A stretch of DNA of 64,000 nt from Bradyrhizobium amphicarpaeae (GCF_002266435.3 NZ_CP029426.2:1270001-1334000); one strand, 5' to 3'; positions 1 to 10,916 are shown, counted from the stretch's first letter. Program-made: numbers and translations. Notes: generated from the letters alone by a model not told the origin.

Positions 1-1
1 C

Positions 2-1621
2 GCCGACGTCTTCGCGGGCCTGACGGTTGCGATCGTGGCGCTGCCGCTGTCGATGGCGATCGCGATCGCCTCGGGCGTGACGCCGGACCGCGGCCTCTAC
101 ACCGCCGTGGTCGGCGGCTTCATCGCTTCGCTGCTCGGCGGCAGCCGGTTCCAGATCGGCGGACCCGCCGGTGCCTTCATCGTCCTGGTCGCAGCGACCG
201 CTGAGCGTCACGGCGTCGACGGCGTCATTCTCGCCACCCTGATGGCGGGGCTTTTCCTGGTCGTGGCCGGCTTCCTGCGCATCGGCACCTACATCAAGTT
301 CATTCCCTATCCAGTGACGGTCGGCTTCACCGCCGGCATCGCCGTGATCATCTTCGCCAGCCAGCTCCGCGATCTCGGCGGGATCACGCTTGCGGGGAAA
401 GAGCCCAGCGAGTTCGTTCCAAAACTGGTCGCGCTCGCCGGCGGCCTCAACACCATCAATCCATCCGCCGTCGCGGTCGCCATCGTCAGCATTGCCATCA
501 TCGCGGCCCTGCGGATCTGGCGGCCGTCCTGGCCCGGCATCCTGATTGCGGTCGTGCTCGCCGCCGTCGCATGTGCCGTGCTGTCGCTGCCGGTGGAAAC
601 CATCGGCTCGCGCTTCGGCGGCATTCCGCGCGAATTGCCCTCGCCGGCGCTGCCGGCCTTCTCGGTTGCGAAGGCGACCGCCGTGCTGCCGGATGCGATC
701 TCGTTCGCGCTGCTGGCCGCGATCGAATCGCTGTTGTCGGCGGTGGTGGCCGACGGCATGACCGGGCGCCGTCACCGCTCCAACTGCGAACTGGTGGCGC
801 AAGGCGCCGCCAATATCGGCTCGGCACTGTTCGGCGGCATCTGCGTCACCGGCCTGATCGCGCGCACGGCGACCAACATCCGCGCCGGCGCGCGCGGGCC
901 GCTGGCAGGCATGCTGCACTCCGTGTTCCTGCTGCTGTTCATGCTGATCGCGGCGCCGCTCGCAAGCTACATCCCGCTGGCCGCGCTCGCCTCGGTGCTG
1001 GTCGTGGTGGCCTGGACCATGGCGGAGAAGCACGAATTCGCCACGCTCGTGCGCTCGTCATGGGGCGATGCCGTCGTGCTGCTCGCGACCTTCCTGCTGA
1101 CGGTCTTCCGCGACCTGACCGAAGGCATCCTGGTCGGCTTCGCGCTCGGCGCGGTGCTGTTCATCCATCGCATGGCGGAGATGACTGGCATCGAGGAACG
1201 CTCGCCCTTGGTCGCCGGCGATCGCCCCGACGATGGCAACGGCGATCGCGTTCGCTACGATCCTGCGCTTGCGGTCGATCGCGACGTGCTGGTCTATCGC
1301 ATCACCGGCGCGTTCTTCTTCGGTGCGGCTTCGGCGATCGGGAGCGTGCTCGACGAGGTCGCCGACAAGCGCAAAGCCTTCGTGGTCGATTTCGCCGCGG
1401 TGCCGTTCCTGGATTCGACGGCCGCCAACGTGCTCGGCCGCGTCGCCGCCAAGGCCCACCGCCAAGGCATCCGGCTGTTCATCACGGGCGCCTCGCCCGC
1501 GGTCCGCCGCGCGCTGCTCACCCATGGCGTGACGCCGCCGCGGGCGCGCTATCGCCAGAGCCTCGAACGCGCCATTGCCGACATCAAGGGCGGTTCGGGC
1601 GAGGAGACTGCGCCGAGCTGA
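2..1621 (+). CDS. SulP-family anion transporter with STAS domain (5' truncated by window edge)
   Basis: Inner-membrane anion (sulfate/bicarbonate-type) permease. The reading frame is open from base 2, so the true start lies before the window; the first residues seen belong to the first conserved SulP membrane segment (ADVFAGLTVAIVALPLSMA). Many hydrophobic segments follow, with the typical QIGGPAGAF and GGICVTGLIARTATN stretches. After the last membrane segments, about 110 C-terminal residues form a STAS domain with the core VVDFAAVPFLDSTAANVL, whose Asp-Ser is typical of anti-sigma-antagonist-like folds. The substrate cannot be read from sequence. About 100 bp separate it from aroE on the same strand. 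Confidence 0.9.
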   Translation, partial: ADVFAGLTVAIVALPLSMAIAIASGVTPDRGLYTAVVGGFIASLLGGSRFQIGGPAGAFIVLVAATAERHGVDGVILATLMAGLFLVVAGFLRIGTYIKFIPYPVTVGFTAGIAVIIFASQLRDLGGITLAGKEPSEFVPKLVALAGGLNTINPSAVAVAIVSIAIIAALRIWRPSWPGILIAVVLAAVACAVLSLPVETIGSRFGGIPRELPSPALPAFSVAKATAVLPDAISFALLAAIESLLSAVVADGMTGRRHRSNCELVAQGAANIGSALFGGICVTGLIARTATNIRAGARGPLAGMLHSVFLLLFMLIAAPLASYIPLAALASVLVVVAWTMAEKHEFATLVRSSWGDAVVLLATFLLTVFRDLTEGILVGFALGAVLFIHRMAEMTGIEERSPLVAGDRPDDGNGDRVRYDPALAVDRDVLVYRITGAFFFGAASAIGSVLDEVADKRKAFVVDFAAVPFLDSTAANVLGRVAAKAHRQGIRLFITGASPAVRRALLTHGVTPPRARYRQSLERAIADIKGGSGEETAPS

Positions 1622-1718
1622 CGGCGGCTATTCTCCCGCCGCCACCACGGCGCTTGCGCGCTTGACAGAGCGGGCGCGACGCGAAATGGATCGCCTCGGA
1701 TACGACCCCGAGGAAACG

Positions 1719-2558
1719 ATGACCGTGCCCAAAGCTCCTGCAGCCTGTCTGATCGGATGGCCGGCCGCGCATTCGCGCTCGCCGCTGATCCATCATTACT
1801 GGCTGCGCACGTTGGGCATCGAGGGCGGCTACGTCATCGAGGCGGTGCCGCCCGAGGACCTCAGGGATTTCGTGCTGCGGCTGTCGCTGCGCGGATTCGT
1901 CGGCGCCAACGTCACGATCCCGCACAAGGAAGGCGTGCTGGCGCTGTCGACGCCCGACGCGCGCGCCAAGGCCGTCGGCGCGGCGAACACGCTGTGGTTT
2001 GCCGACGGCGAGCTGCGCTCGACCAACACCGACGTCGAAGGCTTCATCGGCAATCTCGACGCCAGCGCGCCCGGCTGGGATGCCGCCGAGGAGGCGCTGG
2101 TGCTCGGCGCCGGCGGCTCCGCGCGGGCGGTCGTGTTCGGCTTGCTCGAGCGCGGCATCAAGCGCATCCATCTCGCCAATCGCACCATCGTGCGGGCCGA
2201 GACGCTGGCAGGACAGTTCGGGCCGAACGTGCATCCCGTGACGTGGGACGGAATCGACGACGTGCTGCCGCGCGCAAAGCTTCTCGTGAATACGACCTCG
2301 CTCGGCATGCACGGCCAGCCCTCGCTCGATGTCGATGTCGGGCGCCTGCCGCCGGCGGCAGTGGTCGCCGACCTCGTCTATGTGCCGCTGGTGACGCCGC
2401 TGCTCGCAGCCGCAAACGCGCGTGGCCTGAAGACCGCCGACGGGCTCGGCATGCTGCTGCATCAGGCGGTGCGCGGCTTCGAGCTGTGGTTCGGCCGGCG
2501 GCCGGAGGTCACCCCCGAGCTGCGCGCATTGGTCGAGGCTGATCTCACAAAGACTTGA
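1719..2558 (+). CDS. aroE: Shikimate dehydrogenase
   Basis: NADP-dependent reduction of 3-dehydroshikimate to shikimate in aromatic amino acid synthesis, cytoplasmic. At 279 residues it has normal family length when started at ATG 1719, which has GAGGAA a few bases upstream; the longer open frame from 1575 overlaps the transporter and is unlikely. Visible motifs are the substrate serines in SRSPLIHHYW, NVTIPHK with the catalytic lysine, GAANTL, NTDVEGF with the catalytic aspartate, the Rossmann loop VLGAGGSARAV, the NADP-binding ANRT, and the C-terminal DGLGMLLHQA. It lies apart from other shikimate genes, so it could be a second, quinate/shikimate-type copy. Confidence 0.92.
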   Translation: MTVPKAPAACLIGWPAAHSRSPLIHHYWLRTLGIEGGYVIEAVPPEDLRDFVLRLSLRGFVGANVTIPHKEGVLALSTPDARAKAVGAANTLWFADGELRSTNTDVEGFIGNLDASAPGWDAAEEALVLGAGGSARAVVFGLLERGIKRIHLANRTIVRAETLAGQFGPNVHPVTWDGIDDVLPRAKLLVNTTSLGMHGQPSLDVDVGRLPPAAVVADLVYVPLVTPLLAAANARGLKTADGLGMLLHQAVRGFELWFGRRPEVTPELRALVEADLTKT

Positions 2559-2623
2559 GCGGGGTGCGGCGAATAGCACACCATCTCCGGAGTTCTATCG
2601 TCGTGGGACAATCGGAGACCGTT

Positions 2624-3250
2624 ATGGCTATTCAACGTGCAACTTTCACACGTCCACTGATCGCTGTCGCGATGGTGGCCGTCTCGACTTACTGCGCCTT
2701 CGCCCAAAGGGCGCCGGTGCCGACGCGGGTGCGCGGCACCATCGAAGCCGTCAACGGTGACACCATGCAGGTCAAGTCGCGCAGCGGCGAGGACGTCAAG
2801 CTGCGCATCGCGTCTGACGTCAACGTGTCGGGCATTACCAAGATTTCACTCGCCGACATCAAGCCGGGTTCGTTCATCGGTGCGACCACCGTGCCGGGAC
2901 CGGACGGCGGCCAGAACGCCGTCGAGGTCCACGTCTTTCCGGAGAGCATGCGCGGCACCGGCGAGGGCTCGCGGCCCTGGGACCTCAAGCCGAATTCGAG
3001 CATGACCAATGCGACGGTGGCGGAAAGCGTCGTCGGCAATGACGGTCACACGCTGCTCGTCAAATACAAGGACGGCGAGAAGAAAGTCTTCGTGGCCGAC
3101 AACACGCCGGTGGTGACCTTCGTGCCGAGCGACAAATCCGAGTTGAAGCCGGGCGCCAAGGTCATCGCCTTCATGAAGCAATTGCCGGACGGCTCGTTCG
3201 AGACCAACCGCGTCAGCGTCGGCCGCGACGGCCTGACGCCGCCGATGTGA
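2624..3250 (+). CDS. Secreted protein of the DUF5666 type
   Basis: Predicted exported protein of 208 residues. ATG 2624 gives a signal peptide (MAIQRATFTRPLIAVAMVAV, cleavage after CAFA). The mature part is a small beta-rich fold: RGTIEAVNGDTMQVKSRSG followed by repeated short strands and KPGSFIGATTVPGPDG, a pattern I associate with DUF5666 proteins. The second half repeats a similar strand pattern. A longer frame from 2555 overlaps the aroE stop and lacks a good start. Function unknown; no catalytic residues are recognised. Confidence 0.72.
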   Translation: MAIQRATFTRPLIAVAMVAVSTYCAFAQRAPVPTRVRGTIEAVNGDTMQVKSRSGEDVKLRIASDVNVSGITKISLADIKPGSFIGATTVPGPDGGQNAVEVHVFPESMRGTGEGSRPWDLKPNSSMTNATVAESVVGNDGHTLLVKYKDGEKKVFVADNTPVVTFVPSDKSELKPGAKVIAFMKQLPDGSFETNRVSVGRDGLTPPM

Positions 3251-3269
3251 GGGAGGAAGCGGAGCACTC

Positions 3270-3389
3270 GTAGGGTGGGCAAAGGCGCGTTTGCGCCGTG
3301 CCCACGCTATCTCTCTTTGGCGCACAATGGTGGGCACGCTTCCGCCTTCGCTCTTCGAGCTACGGCGGACAAGTCGCTTTGCCCACCCC
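3270..3389. repeat. Long inverted repeat, family B (GTAGGGTGGGCAAAG type)
   Basis: A palindromic intergenic element whose ends are TAGGGTGGGCAAAG and its complement CTTTGCCCACCC, with internal copies of GTGCCCAC and GTGGGCAC. A second, shorter copy lies at 45045..45126. It sits between two convergent genes (secreted protein and lldD), where it may act as a structured transcript end. Confidence 0.75.
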
Positions 3390-3405
3390 ATGGCGTCACC
3401 TGCCG

Positions 3406-4542
3406 TCACATCGCGATGACATGATCGTCGATCTCGTCGATCCGGTTGACGCCGCACAGGCCCATGGTGGTGAGCAGCTCTTTCTGGATGATGTCGATCG
3501 CCTTGGCGACGCCGACCTGGCCGCCGGCGCCAAGCCCGTAGGCGTAGGCACGGCCGAGCATGCAGGATTTTGCGCCGAGCGCGAGCGCACGCATCACGTC
3601 CTGGCCGGAGCGGATGCCGCCGTCGAACATGATCTCCATCCTGTCACCGACCGCATCCGCGATCTCGGGCAGCACCTCGATCGAGGACGGCGCACCGTCG
3701 AGCTGACGGCCGCCATGGTTGGAGACGACGAGGGCCTGCGCGCCGGTCTTGGCGGCTTCCTCGGCGTCCTCGACGTCGAGGATACCCTTGATGACGAGCT
3801 TGCCCGGCCAGATGCTGCGGACCCACTCGACGTCCTTCCAGTTCAGCGAGGTGTCGAACTGCGAGGCCGTCCACTCGGCGAGGCGATTGAGATCCTCGGT
3901 GTTCTTCACGTGGCCGGCGATGTTGCCGAAGGTGCGGCGCTTGCCTTGCAGCACGCCGGAGACCCAGGCGGGCTTGCTGGCGAAATCCAGCAGCTTCGAC
4001 AGCGACCACTCGGGGGGCACCGTCATGCCGTTCTTGATGTCGGCGTGGCGCTGGCCGATCACTTGCAGGTCCACGGTGAGCACCAGCGCGCTGCACTTGG
4101 CCGCCATCGCGCGCTGGATCAACTCCTTGATGAAGCCGCGGTCTTTCATGACGTAGAGCTGGAACCAGAACGGCTTCTCGACATTGGCGGCGATGTCCTC
4201 GATCGAGCAGATCGACATGGTCGATTGCGTGAACGGGATGCCGGCGGCCTGCGCTGCGCGGCAGGCGTGGATCTCGCCGTCGCCATGCTGCATGCCGAGC
4301 AGGCCGACGGGCGCGAGCATCAGCGGCATGGTCGAGGGCTCGCCGAGGATCGTGGTGGAGGTGTCGCGCTTGGAGACGTCGACCAGGATGCGCTGGCGGA
4401 ACTTGATCGCCTGCATGTCCTCGCGGTTGGCGCGCAGCGTCTCCTCGGCATAGGAGCCGCGGTCGCAATAGTCGAAGAACGCCTTTGGCACGCGGCGCTT
4501 ATGCAGCGCGCGAAGATCGTCGATACAGGTGATGTGCTTCAT
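3406..4542 (-). CDS. lldD: FMN-dependent L-lactate dehydrogenase / alpha-hydroxyacid dehydrogenase
   Basis: Oxidises L-lactate (or a related 2-hydroxy acid) to the keto acid, passing electrons to the respiratory chain or oxygen; peripheral inner membrane. At 378 residues it matches the family TIM barrel. Visible are the FMN-binding PLMLAPVGLLGMQH, FQLYVMKDR, LVLTVDLQV, the catalytic-base motif SNHGGRQLDGAPS (His about residue 276), MFDGGIRSGQDVMRALALGAK and the C-terminal dimer helix. A purine-rich stretch (GGGGAA) precedes the ATG at 4542. The nearest neighbours face other ways, so it is probably monocistronic. Glycolate oxidase-like activity cannot be excluded. Confidence 0.9.
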   Translation of the reverse strand: MKHITCIDDLRALHKRRVPKAFFDYCDRGSYAEETLRANREDMQAIKFRQRILVDVSKRDTSTTILGEPSTMPLMLAPVGLLGMQHGDGEIHACRAAQAAGIPFTQSTMSICSIEDIAANVEKPFWFQLYVMKDRGFIKELIQRAMAAKCSALVLTVDLQVIGQRHADIKNGMTVPPEWSLSKLLDFASKPAWVSGVLQGKRRTFGNIAGHVKNTEDLNRLAEWTASQFDTSLNWKDVEWVRSIWPGKLVIKGILDVEDAEEAAKTGAQALVVSNHGGRQLDGAPSSIEVLPEIADAVGDRMEIMFDGGIRSGQDVMRALALGAKSCMLGRAYAYGLGAGGQVGVAKAIDIIQKELLTTMGLCGVNRIDEIDDHVIAM

Positions 4543-4605
4543 GATCGTTCCCCGGCCCGTCTTCTACCCAAGAGTCTTGCATCGGAAGATTTCGGGGTCA
4601 TCTAG

Positions 4606-4827
<222 letters not shown>

Positions 4828-5047
4828 AGCTGGTTCCGCCCTGTTCCAGCGCGATGGACAGGAAATATAATGTTAACAAGATCTTACCGGAGCGGGGGCG
4901 TCCCTGGTTCCGTAATGATTCATCATATTTTTTGAAGCCAAGTTAGCCGCGCAGGCATTATAAGACCCCAGCAAATCAGGGATGCGGGCCCCGTTCGGGC
5001 AGCCCGTGGTTGTAGAGGGGTCCCCTGGTTGTTGCTTGGGGGACGAT

Positions 5048-6391
<1,344 letters not shown>

Positions 6392-6397
6392 TCCTTC

Positions 6398-6424
6398 TTA
6401 CCCTCCCCTGGAGGGGGAGGGTAA
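6398..6424. repeat. Short palindrome, family E (CCCTCCCC-TGG-AGGGGGAGGG type)
   Basis: Near-perfect palindrome seven bases after the glmM stop. Another copy begins the composite element at 22901, and an inverted one ends it at 23070. There is no T-tract, so it is more likely a dispersed repeat that happens to form a 3' hairpin than a classical terminator. Confidence 0.7.
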
Positions 6425-6531
6425 GCGACGAGAGCACTCTCGCATCGCAGCCATCGACGATTGGCGGTGGTTCGACCGCTGCTCGCATCGTAATTAGGCA
6501 AGCGGCAATCTGCCGCGCCGGGATCGCTGCA

Positions 6532-7782
6532 TTGAACAAGCCTGTCGTCGTCTCAGAGGAAACGCTGACCGAGCCCGTCGTCGTCAGCGACGTCGCCCCC
6601 GCCGCCGCCAAGGCAGCGGGGCCCGCCTATGTCGTTCTCGCCGGCATCAGCTTCTCGCACTTCCTCAACGACACCATGCAATCGCTGATCGCCTCGGTGT
6701 ATCCGATCCTGAAGGACACCTACGCGCTCGACTTCGCGCAGATCGGCATGATCACGCTGGCCTTCCAGTTCACGGCCTCGCTGCTGCAGCCGGTGGTCGG
6801 GCACTACACCGACAAGAAGGCCCAGCCTTATTCGCTGGCGATCGGCATGGCCTCGACCTTCTTCGGCCTCTTGCTGCTGAGTGCCGCGCACCAATATCTC
6901 GTCATTCTCGTGGCCGCCGCGCTGGTCGGCCTCGGCTCGGCGGTGTTTCACCCGGAGTCCGCGCGCATCGCTCGGCTTGCCTCCGGCGGGCGCTACGGTT
7001 TTGCGCAATCGGTGTTTCAGCTCGGCGGCAGTTTCGGCACCTCGATGGGGCCGGTGCTGGCAGCGTTGATCGTGGTGCCGTTCGGGCAGGGCAGCATCGC
7101 CTGGTTCTCCTCGATCGCTTTCCTCGCGATCCTCATCCTCTGGCGCATCGGCCGCTGGTATGCGCCGCAGATCAAGGCGAAGACGGCGGCGGCGGTGCAG
7201 GCCCATCCCGACGCGCCGGGCTCGCGCCGCGTTGTCGTTGCGCTGCTCGTGCTGGTGGCGCTGCTGTTCTCGAAACAGCTCTACGTCTCGAGCCTGTCGA
7301 GCTACTACATCTTCTACCTGATCGACCGGTTCGGCGTATCGACGCAAGCCGCGCAGATGTACCTCTTCATCTTCCTCGCGGCGAACGCGGTCGGTGCGTT
7401 TCTCGGCGGTCCGCTTGGCGACCGCTTTGGCCGCAAGATCGTGATCTGGATCTCGATCCTCGGCGCGCTGCCGTTCACGCTGGCGCTGCCCTATGCCGGG
7501 CTCGTCGGCAGCGCGGTGCTCTCGGTCGTCATCGGTCTGATCATCTCTTCGACGACGTCGTCGATCATCGTGTTCGCGCAGGAGCTGGTGCCGCACAGAT
7601 TCGGCATGATCTCCGGCGTGTTCTTCGGCGTTGCGTTCGGCATCGGTGGCCTGGGCGCCGCCGTGCTCGGCAAGGTCGCCGACCACACCTCGATCGAGTT
7701 CGTCTACCAGGTCTGCGCCTATTTGCCGGCGATCGGCCTGCTTGCGGTGTTCCTGCCCAAGCTGCCGCGGCACGCGCGTTAA
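6532..7782 (+). CDS. MFS transporter of the fosmidomycin-resistance (Fsr) type
   Basis: Twelve-helix major facilitator efflux pump of about 416 residues. Features are SHFLNDTMQSLIASVYPILK in the first helix, the loop GHYTDKKAQPYSLAIG, HPESARIA after helix 4 (typical of Fsr-like pumps), and GDRFGRK between helices 8 and 9. No ATG exists before residue ~49, which would remove the conserved first helix; TTG 6532 is the most plausible start, so the exact N-terminus is uncertain. The frame stays open far upstream into glmM, a GC-rich artefact. Substrate unproven. Confidence 0.82.
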   Translation: MNKPVVVSEETLTEPVVVSDVAPAAAKAAGPAYVVLAGISFSHFLNDTMQSLIASVYPILKDTYALDFAQIGMITLAFQFTASLLQPVVGHYTDKKAQPYSLAIGMASTFFGLLLLSAAHQYLVILVAAALVGLGSAVFHPESARIARLASGGRYGFAQSVFQLGGSFGTSMGPVLAALIVVPFGQGSIAWFSSIAFLAILILWRIGRWYAPQIKAKTAAAVQAHPDAPGSRRVVVALLVLVALLFSKQLYVSSLSSYYIFYLIDRFGVSTQAAQMYLFIFLAANAVGAFLGGPLGDRFGRKIVIWISILGALPFTLALPYAGLVGSAVLSVVIGLIISSTTSSIIVFAQELVPHRFGMISGVFFGVAFGIGGLGAAVLGKVADHTSIEFVYQVCAYLPAIGLLAVFLPKLPRHAR

Positions 7783-8008
7783 CGAAATCTCTCTCGCTGC
7801 ACTGCGGCTTTACGCATCGTTAGCAGTTGCGGCGCGAAGCGCTGCATTTTTGCAACGCTTCCCGTCCATGCGCGCGAGCCGTCAGGAAAAATCAACCTTA
7901 AAAATTAGGGTTAAGTGGCGCTTAAACATTTGCTGGCATCGTCCGCTTCGTGAGTTTCCAGAACGTGAGGCCTGTGTATTTGCCTCACCGGCCAAAAGGA
8001 CGAAGCCA

Positions 8009-8839
8009 ATGCGTAGCGTTAAGTCTCTCCTTGCCGCGGGTGCGGCAACCCTGATCTCGTCGATGGCGTTCGCCGCCGACATGCCGATCGCGGCGCCCCC
8101 TCCCATGTACGCGCCGCCGGCTCCGCCCGCCGATTTCGGCGGCTGGTATCTGCGCGGCGACGTCGGCATGACCAACCAGAGCGCGAAGCGCATCGAGAGC
8201 GCCTTGCCGGCCGGGTATTCGAAGACGACCGAGGGCCTCGGCTTCGACTCGGCGGGGCTGTTCGATCTCGGCGTCGGCTATCGCTTCAACAACTGGTTCC
8301 GCGCGGACGTGATCGGCCAGTATCGCGGCAAGTCGAATCTGCACGGCAGCGACAATGTCGTCGGCCCCGGCTTCGTCGGCGTCAACAACTACACCGGCAG
8401 CAAGTCCGAATGGGTCGTGATGGCCAACGCCTACGTCGACCTCGGCACCTGGTGGTGCATCACCCCGTTCATCGGTGCCGGTGTCGGCGGCTCCTACAAC
8501 AAGATCAGCGGCTTCCGCGACGACGGCGTGTCGTACAGCCCCGGTCTGAACAACAGCGTCGCCTACTTCGCCGACAACGGGAAGTGGAACCTGGCCTGGG
8601 CCGCCCACGCCGGTCTCGCCTACAGGGTCAATCCCGGGTTCACCGTCGAACTGGCCTACAGCTACATGAATCTCGGCGACGGCGCGCCCGGCAACTACCG
8701 CCTGTTCGACAACAGCGCTTCGGGCCCCACCTCGATCAAGGTCAGGGACATCACCTCGCACGACGTCAAGATCGGCGTGCGCTGGGATCTCAACAGCCCG
8801 CCGGCCTACATGCCGCCGCCGCTCGTCACCAAGGGCTGA
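8009..8839 (+). CDS. Outer-membrane beta-barrel protein
   Basis: 276-residue porin-like protein of the Omp25/31-related type seen in many copies in Bradyrhizobium. A signal peptide (MRSVKSLLAAGAATLISSMA, cut after AFA) is followed by a proline-rich linker and alternating amphipathic strands with repeated aromatic turns: GGWYLRGDVGM, DLGVGYRFNNWFRADV, TPFIGAGVGGSYN and AAHAGLAYRVNPGFTVELAYSYMNLG. It ends in a strand followed by PPAYMPPPLVTKG. AAAGGA precedes the ATG. A strong intrinsic terminator follows, so it is transcribed alone. Confidence 0.87.
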   Translation: MRSVKSLLAAGAATLISSMAFAADMPIAAPPPMYAPPAPPADFGGWYLRGDVGMTNQSAKRIESALPAGYSKTTEGLGFDSAGLFDLGVGYRFNNWFRADVIGQYRGKSNLHGSDNVVGPGFVGVNNYTGSKSEWVVMANAYVDLGTWWCITPFIGAGVGGSYNKISGFRDDGVSYSPGLNNSVAYFADNGKWNLAWAAHAGLAYRVNPGFTVELAYSYMNLGDGAPGNYRLFDNSASGPTSIKVRDITSHDVKIGVRWDLNSPPAYMPPPLVTKG

Positions 8840-8868
8840 TCGGCAGACTGATCGGTTAGGACTTCTTA

Positions 8869-8896
8869 ACGGCGCGGGATCATCCCGCGCCGTTTT
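8869..8896 (+). terminator. Intrinsic terminator after the beta-barrel gene
   Basis: An 11-bp perfect stem (ACGGCGCGGGA with its complement), three-base loop and four T residues, 30 bp after the stop codon at 8839. Confidence 0.88.
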
Positions 8897-9007
8897 GCTG
8901 TGCGTATTTTTCATGGCGAGCAGCGATGAAGGTGCCCGGCGCAACCATTGGTTAAGGTTAACGAGCCATGATCAAGGGTGAAAGTTCGAGTTCGATGGAG
9001 CGTTGCG

Positions 9008-9769
9008 ATGCGTGGGCTTTTGTTGGCGGCGGCGATGTTGGGGACGGTGTCTGCCGCGCATGCGGCCGATATGCCTGATCTTCCGATCCTGCGCGGCAGC
9101 TTCACCGACGGGCTCAGCAACTCCAGCGTCAACTGGCAGGGCTACTATGTCGGCGGCCAGGGCGAGTACGGCGCGATCACGTCGAAGGTCGCTCCCGGCA
9201 TCAACAGCGACATCCAGTCGACCTTCGTTTCGCCGGGGCCGGCCTACAACTGGCAACCGCTCGCGTTCGCCCACAGCAACAGCGCCGGCTATGGTGCGTT
9301 TGCCGGCTATAACGGGCAGTGGGACGATGTCGTGCTCGGTATCGAGGCGAACTACATTCACGGTGGCTTCAAGTCGACGTCCAACTCGGTCGGACAGACG
9401 TTCAACAACTTCAATGTGCTCGTGGCCACCACCGCGACATCCGCGGTCGTCGGCGTGTCCGATTTCGGATCGCTGCGCGCGCGGGCCGGCTATGCCTGGG
9501 GATGCTTCCTGCCCTACGCCTTCATCGGCGGCGGGGTTGGCAGCCAGACCGTCGAACGCTACGCTTCGGCGTCTCCCTCGCCGGTGCTGCCGGCGACCAC
9601 GTTCGCGAGCAAGAGCAAGCTGGTCTATGGATACTCCGCCGGCCTCGGCGTCGACGTCATGGTGGTCGGCGGCCTGTTCCTCCGTGCCGAATACGAATAC
9701 CAACGGGTGACGTCGGACATCGAGTCGAACGTCAATTCCGTCCGCGCCGGGCTCGGCTACAAGTTCTGA
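9008..9769 (+). CDS. Outer-membrane beta-barrel protein
   Basis: A second porin-like protein, 253 residues, about 170 bp after the first. ATG 9008 gives a clean signal peptide ending AAHA followed by ADMPDLP; GGAG lies eight bases upstream. A GTG at 8978 would add ten basic residues. The barrel has strands such as WQGYYVGGQGEYG, GYGAFAGYNGQWDDVVLGIE, SLRARAGYAWG, PYAFIGGGVGSQ and GLFLRAEYEYQRV, and ends in the classical terminal phenylalanine (RAGLGYKF). Sequence similarity to the preceding barrel is only general, so they are not a recent duplication. Confidence 0.85.
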   Translation: MRGLLLAAAMLGTVSAAHAADMPDLPILRGSFTDGLSNSSVNWQGYYVGGQGEYGAITSKVAPGINSDIQSTFVSPGPAYNWQPLAFAHSNSAGYGAFAGYNGQWDDVVLGIEANYIHGGFKSTSNSVGQTFNNFNVLVATTATSAVVGVSDFGSLRARAGYAWGCFLPYAFIGGGVGSQTVERYASASPSPVLPATTFASKSKLVYGYSAGLGVDVMVVGGLFLRAEYEYQRVTSDIESNVNSVRAGLGYKF

Positions 9770-9843
9770 CCGGCGCGCATGGCGCCGATTGACAGCGCCC
9801 GCGGGCCCTGATGCTCTGTTGCTCCAGAAGCGGGGCGGCAGTG

Positions 9844-10434
9844 ATGAAGATCTACGGCGACAGCAATTCCGGCAATTGCCTGAAGGTGAAATGGGTCTGC
9901 GACAAGCTCGCATTGCCCTACCAGTGGATCGAGGTCGACACCCGCAAGGGCGAGACGCGCACGCCGCAATTCCTTCAGATGAACGGCGCCGGCCAGGTGC
10001 CCGCCGTCGCATTCGACGATGGCCGCACGCTGGCGCAGTCCAATGCCATCATCCGCTATCTCGCCCGCGACAGCGCGCTCGTTCCGCGCGACGCCTTTAC
10101 GGCGGCCAAGATGGACGAATGGCTGTTCTGGGAACAGTACAGCCACGAGCCCTATATCGCGGTCTGCCGCTTCCTTCTCGTTTATCTCGGCAAGGACGCT
10201 TCCGAGCTCGACCCCGAAAAGGTCAAGCGGGGCTATGCGGCGCTCGACCGCATGGAGCAGCATCTTTCGGCCGGCCGCTTCTTTGCGGGTGACGAGGTTT
10301 CGCTCGCGGACGTCTCGCTGCTGGCCTATACCCGCGTGGCGCATGAAGGCGGCTTCGATCTCGGCCGTTATGCCGCCCTCCGCCGCTGGATCGGCGAGGT
10401 CGAAGCGTTTCTCGGCCTCCCGCCGGCGCGCTGA
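9844..10434 (+). CDS. Glutathione S-transferase family protein
   Basis: Cytosolic GST of 196 residues. The N-terminal thioredoxin-like half has MKIYGDSNSGNCLKVKW (Ser/Asn active-site region), NGAGQVPAVAFDDG with the cis-proline, and the glutathione-binding QSNAIIRYL. The helical C-terminal half has FFAGDEVSLADVSLLAY, with the conserved N-capping Ser/Asp. Start chosen at ATG 9844 after GGGGCGG. The acetyltransferase gene follows within 20 bp, so the two may be cotranscribed. Substrate unknown. Confidence 0.88.
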   Translation: MKIYGDSNSGNCLKVKWVCDKLALPYQWIEVDTRKGETRTPQFLQMNGAGQVPAVAFDDGRTLAQSNAIIRYLARDSALVPRDAFTAAKMDEWLFWEQYSHEPYIAVCRFLLVYLGKDASELDPEKVKRGYAALDRMEQHLSAGRFFAGDEVSLADVSLLAYTRVAHEGGFDLGRYAALRRWIGEVEAFLGLPPAR

Positions 10435-10451
10435 GGTTGGAGTTGTCTGAC

Positions 10452-10916
10452 ATGAACGCCGAATCCGTCTCCATTCGCCGCGCGCGCCGCGACGATGTTC
10501 CAGCAATCGTGGCGATGCTCGCCGACGATCATCTCGGCCGCGCGCGCGAGCGCGTCGAGGATCCGTTGCCTGCCGCCTATTACGATGCCTTCGCCCGGGT
10601 CGAGCGCGATCCGAATCTCGCGCTCGTGGTTGCCGAGAGCGAGGGCAGGGTGGTCGGTTGCCTGCAGCTCGCGATCCTGCCTGGCATCAGCTCGCAAGGC
10701 GGTGTGCGCGGCCTGCTCGAAGACGTTCGCGTGGCCACCGATTGCCGCAGTCGCGGCATCGGCGAGCGGTTGGTGCAATGGGCGATGGCGGAAGCGAAGG
10801 CGCGCGGCTGCAATCTGGTCGAATTGCTGACGCATGCGAGCCGCGTCGATGCGCAGCGCTTCTACAAGCGGCTCGGATTCGCTGCAAGCCACGTCGGCAT
10901 GACTGTCCGCTTTTGA
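10452..10916 (+). CDS. GNAT-family N-acetyltransferase
   Basis: 154 residues with the GNAT fold: SIRRARRDDVPAIVAML at the N-terminus, central strands LALVVAESEGRVVGCLQLAIL, the acetyl-CoA pyrophosphate loop VATDCRSRGIGERLVQWAM (R/Q-x-x-G-x-G/A type) and C-terminal AQRFYKRLGF. ATG 10452 has GGAG about nine bases upstream; a TTG at 10437 is less likely. Likely cotranscribed with the GST. Acceptor substrate cannot be told. Confidence 0.87.
   Translation: MNAESVSIRRARRDDVPAIVAMLADDHLGRARERVEDPLPAAYYDAFARVERDPNLALVVAESEGRVVGCLQLAILPGISSQGGVRGLLEDVRVATDCRSRGIGERLVQWAMAEAKARGCNLVELLTHASRVDAQRFYKRLGFAASHVGMTVRF

Noticed and set aside
3298..4605. Long plus-strand open frame opposite lldD
   Set aside because: Antisense shadow of a well-supported enzyme gene; its translation is Asp/His/Arg-rich without known motifs. 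Similar long shadows opposite carB, serA and the hybrid kinase were dropped for the same reason.
6398..6424. Intrinsic terminator of glmM
   Set aside because: The hairpin is strong but has no T-tract, and identical palindromes occur elsewhere as dispersed repeats.
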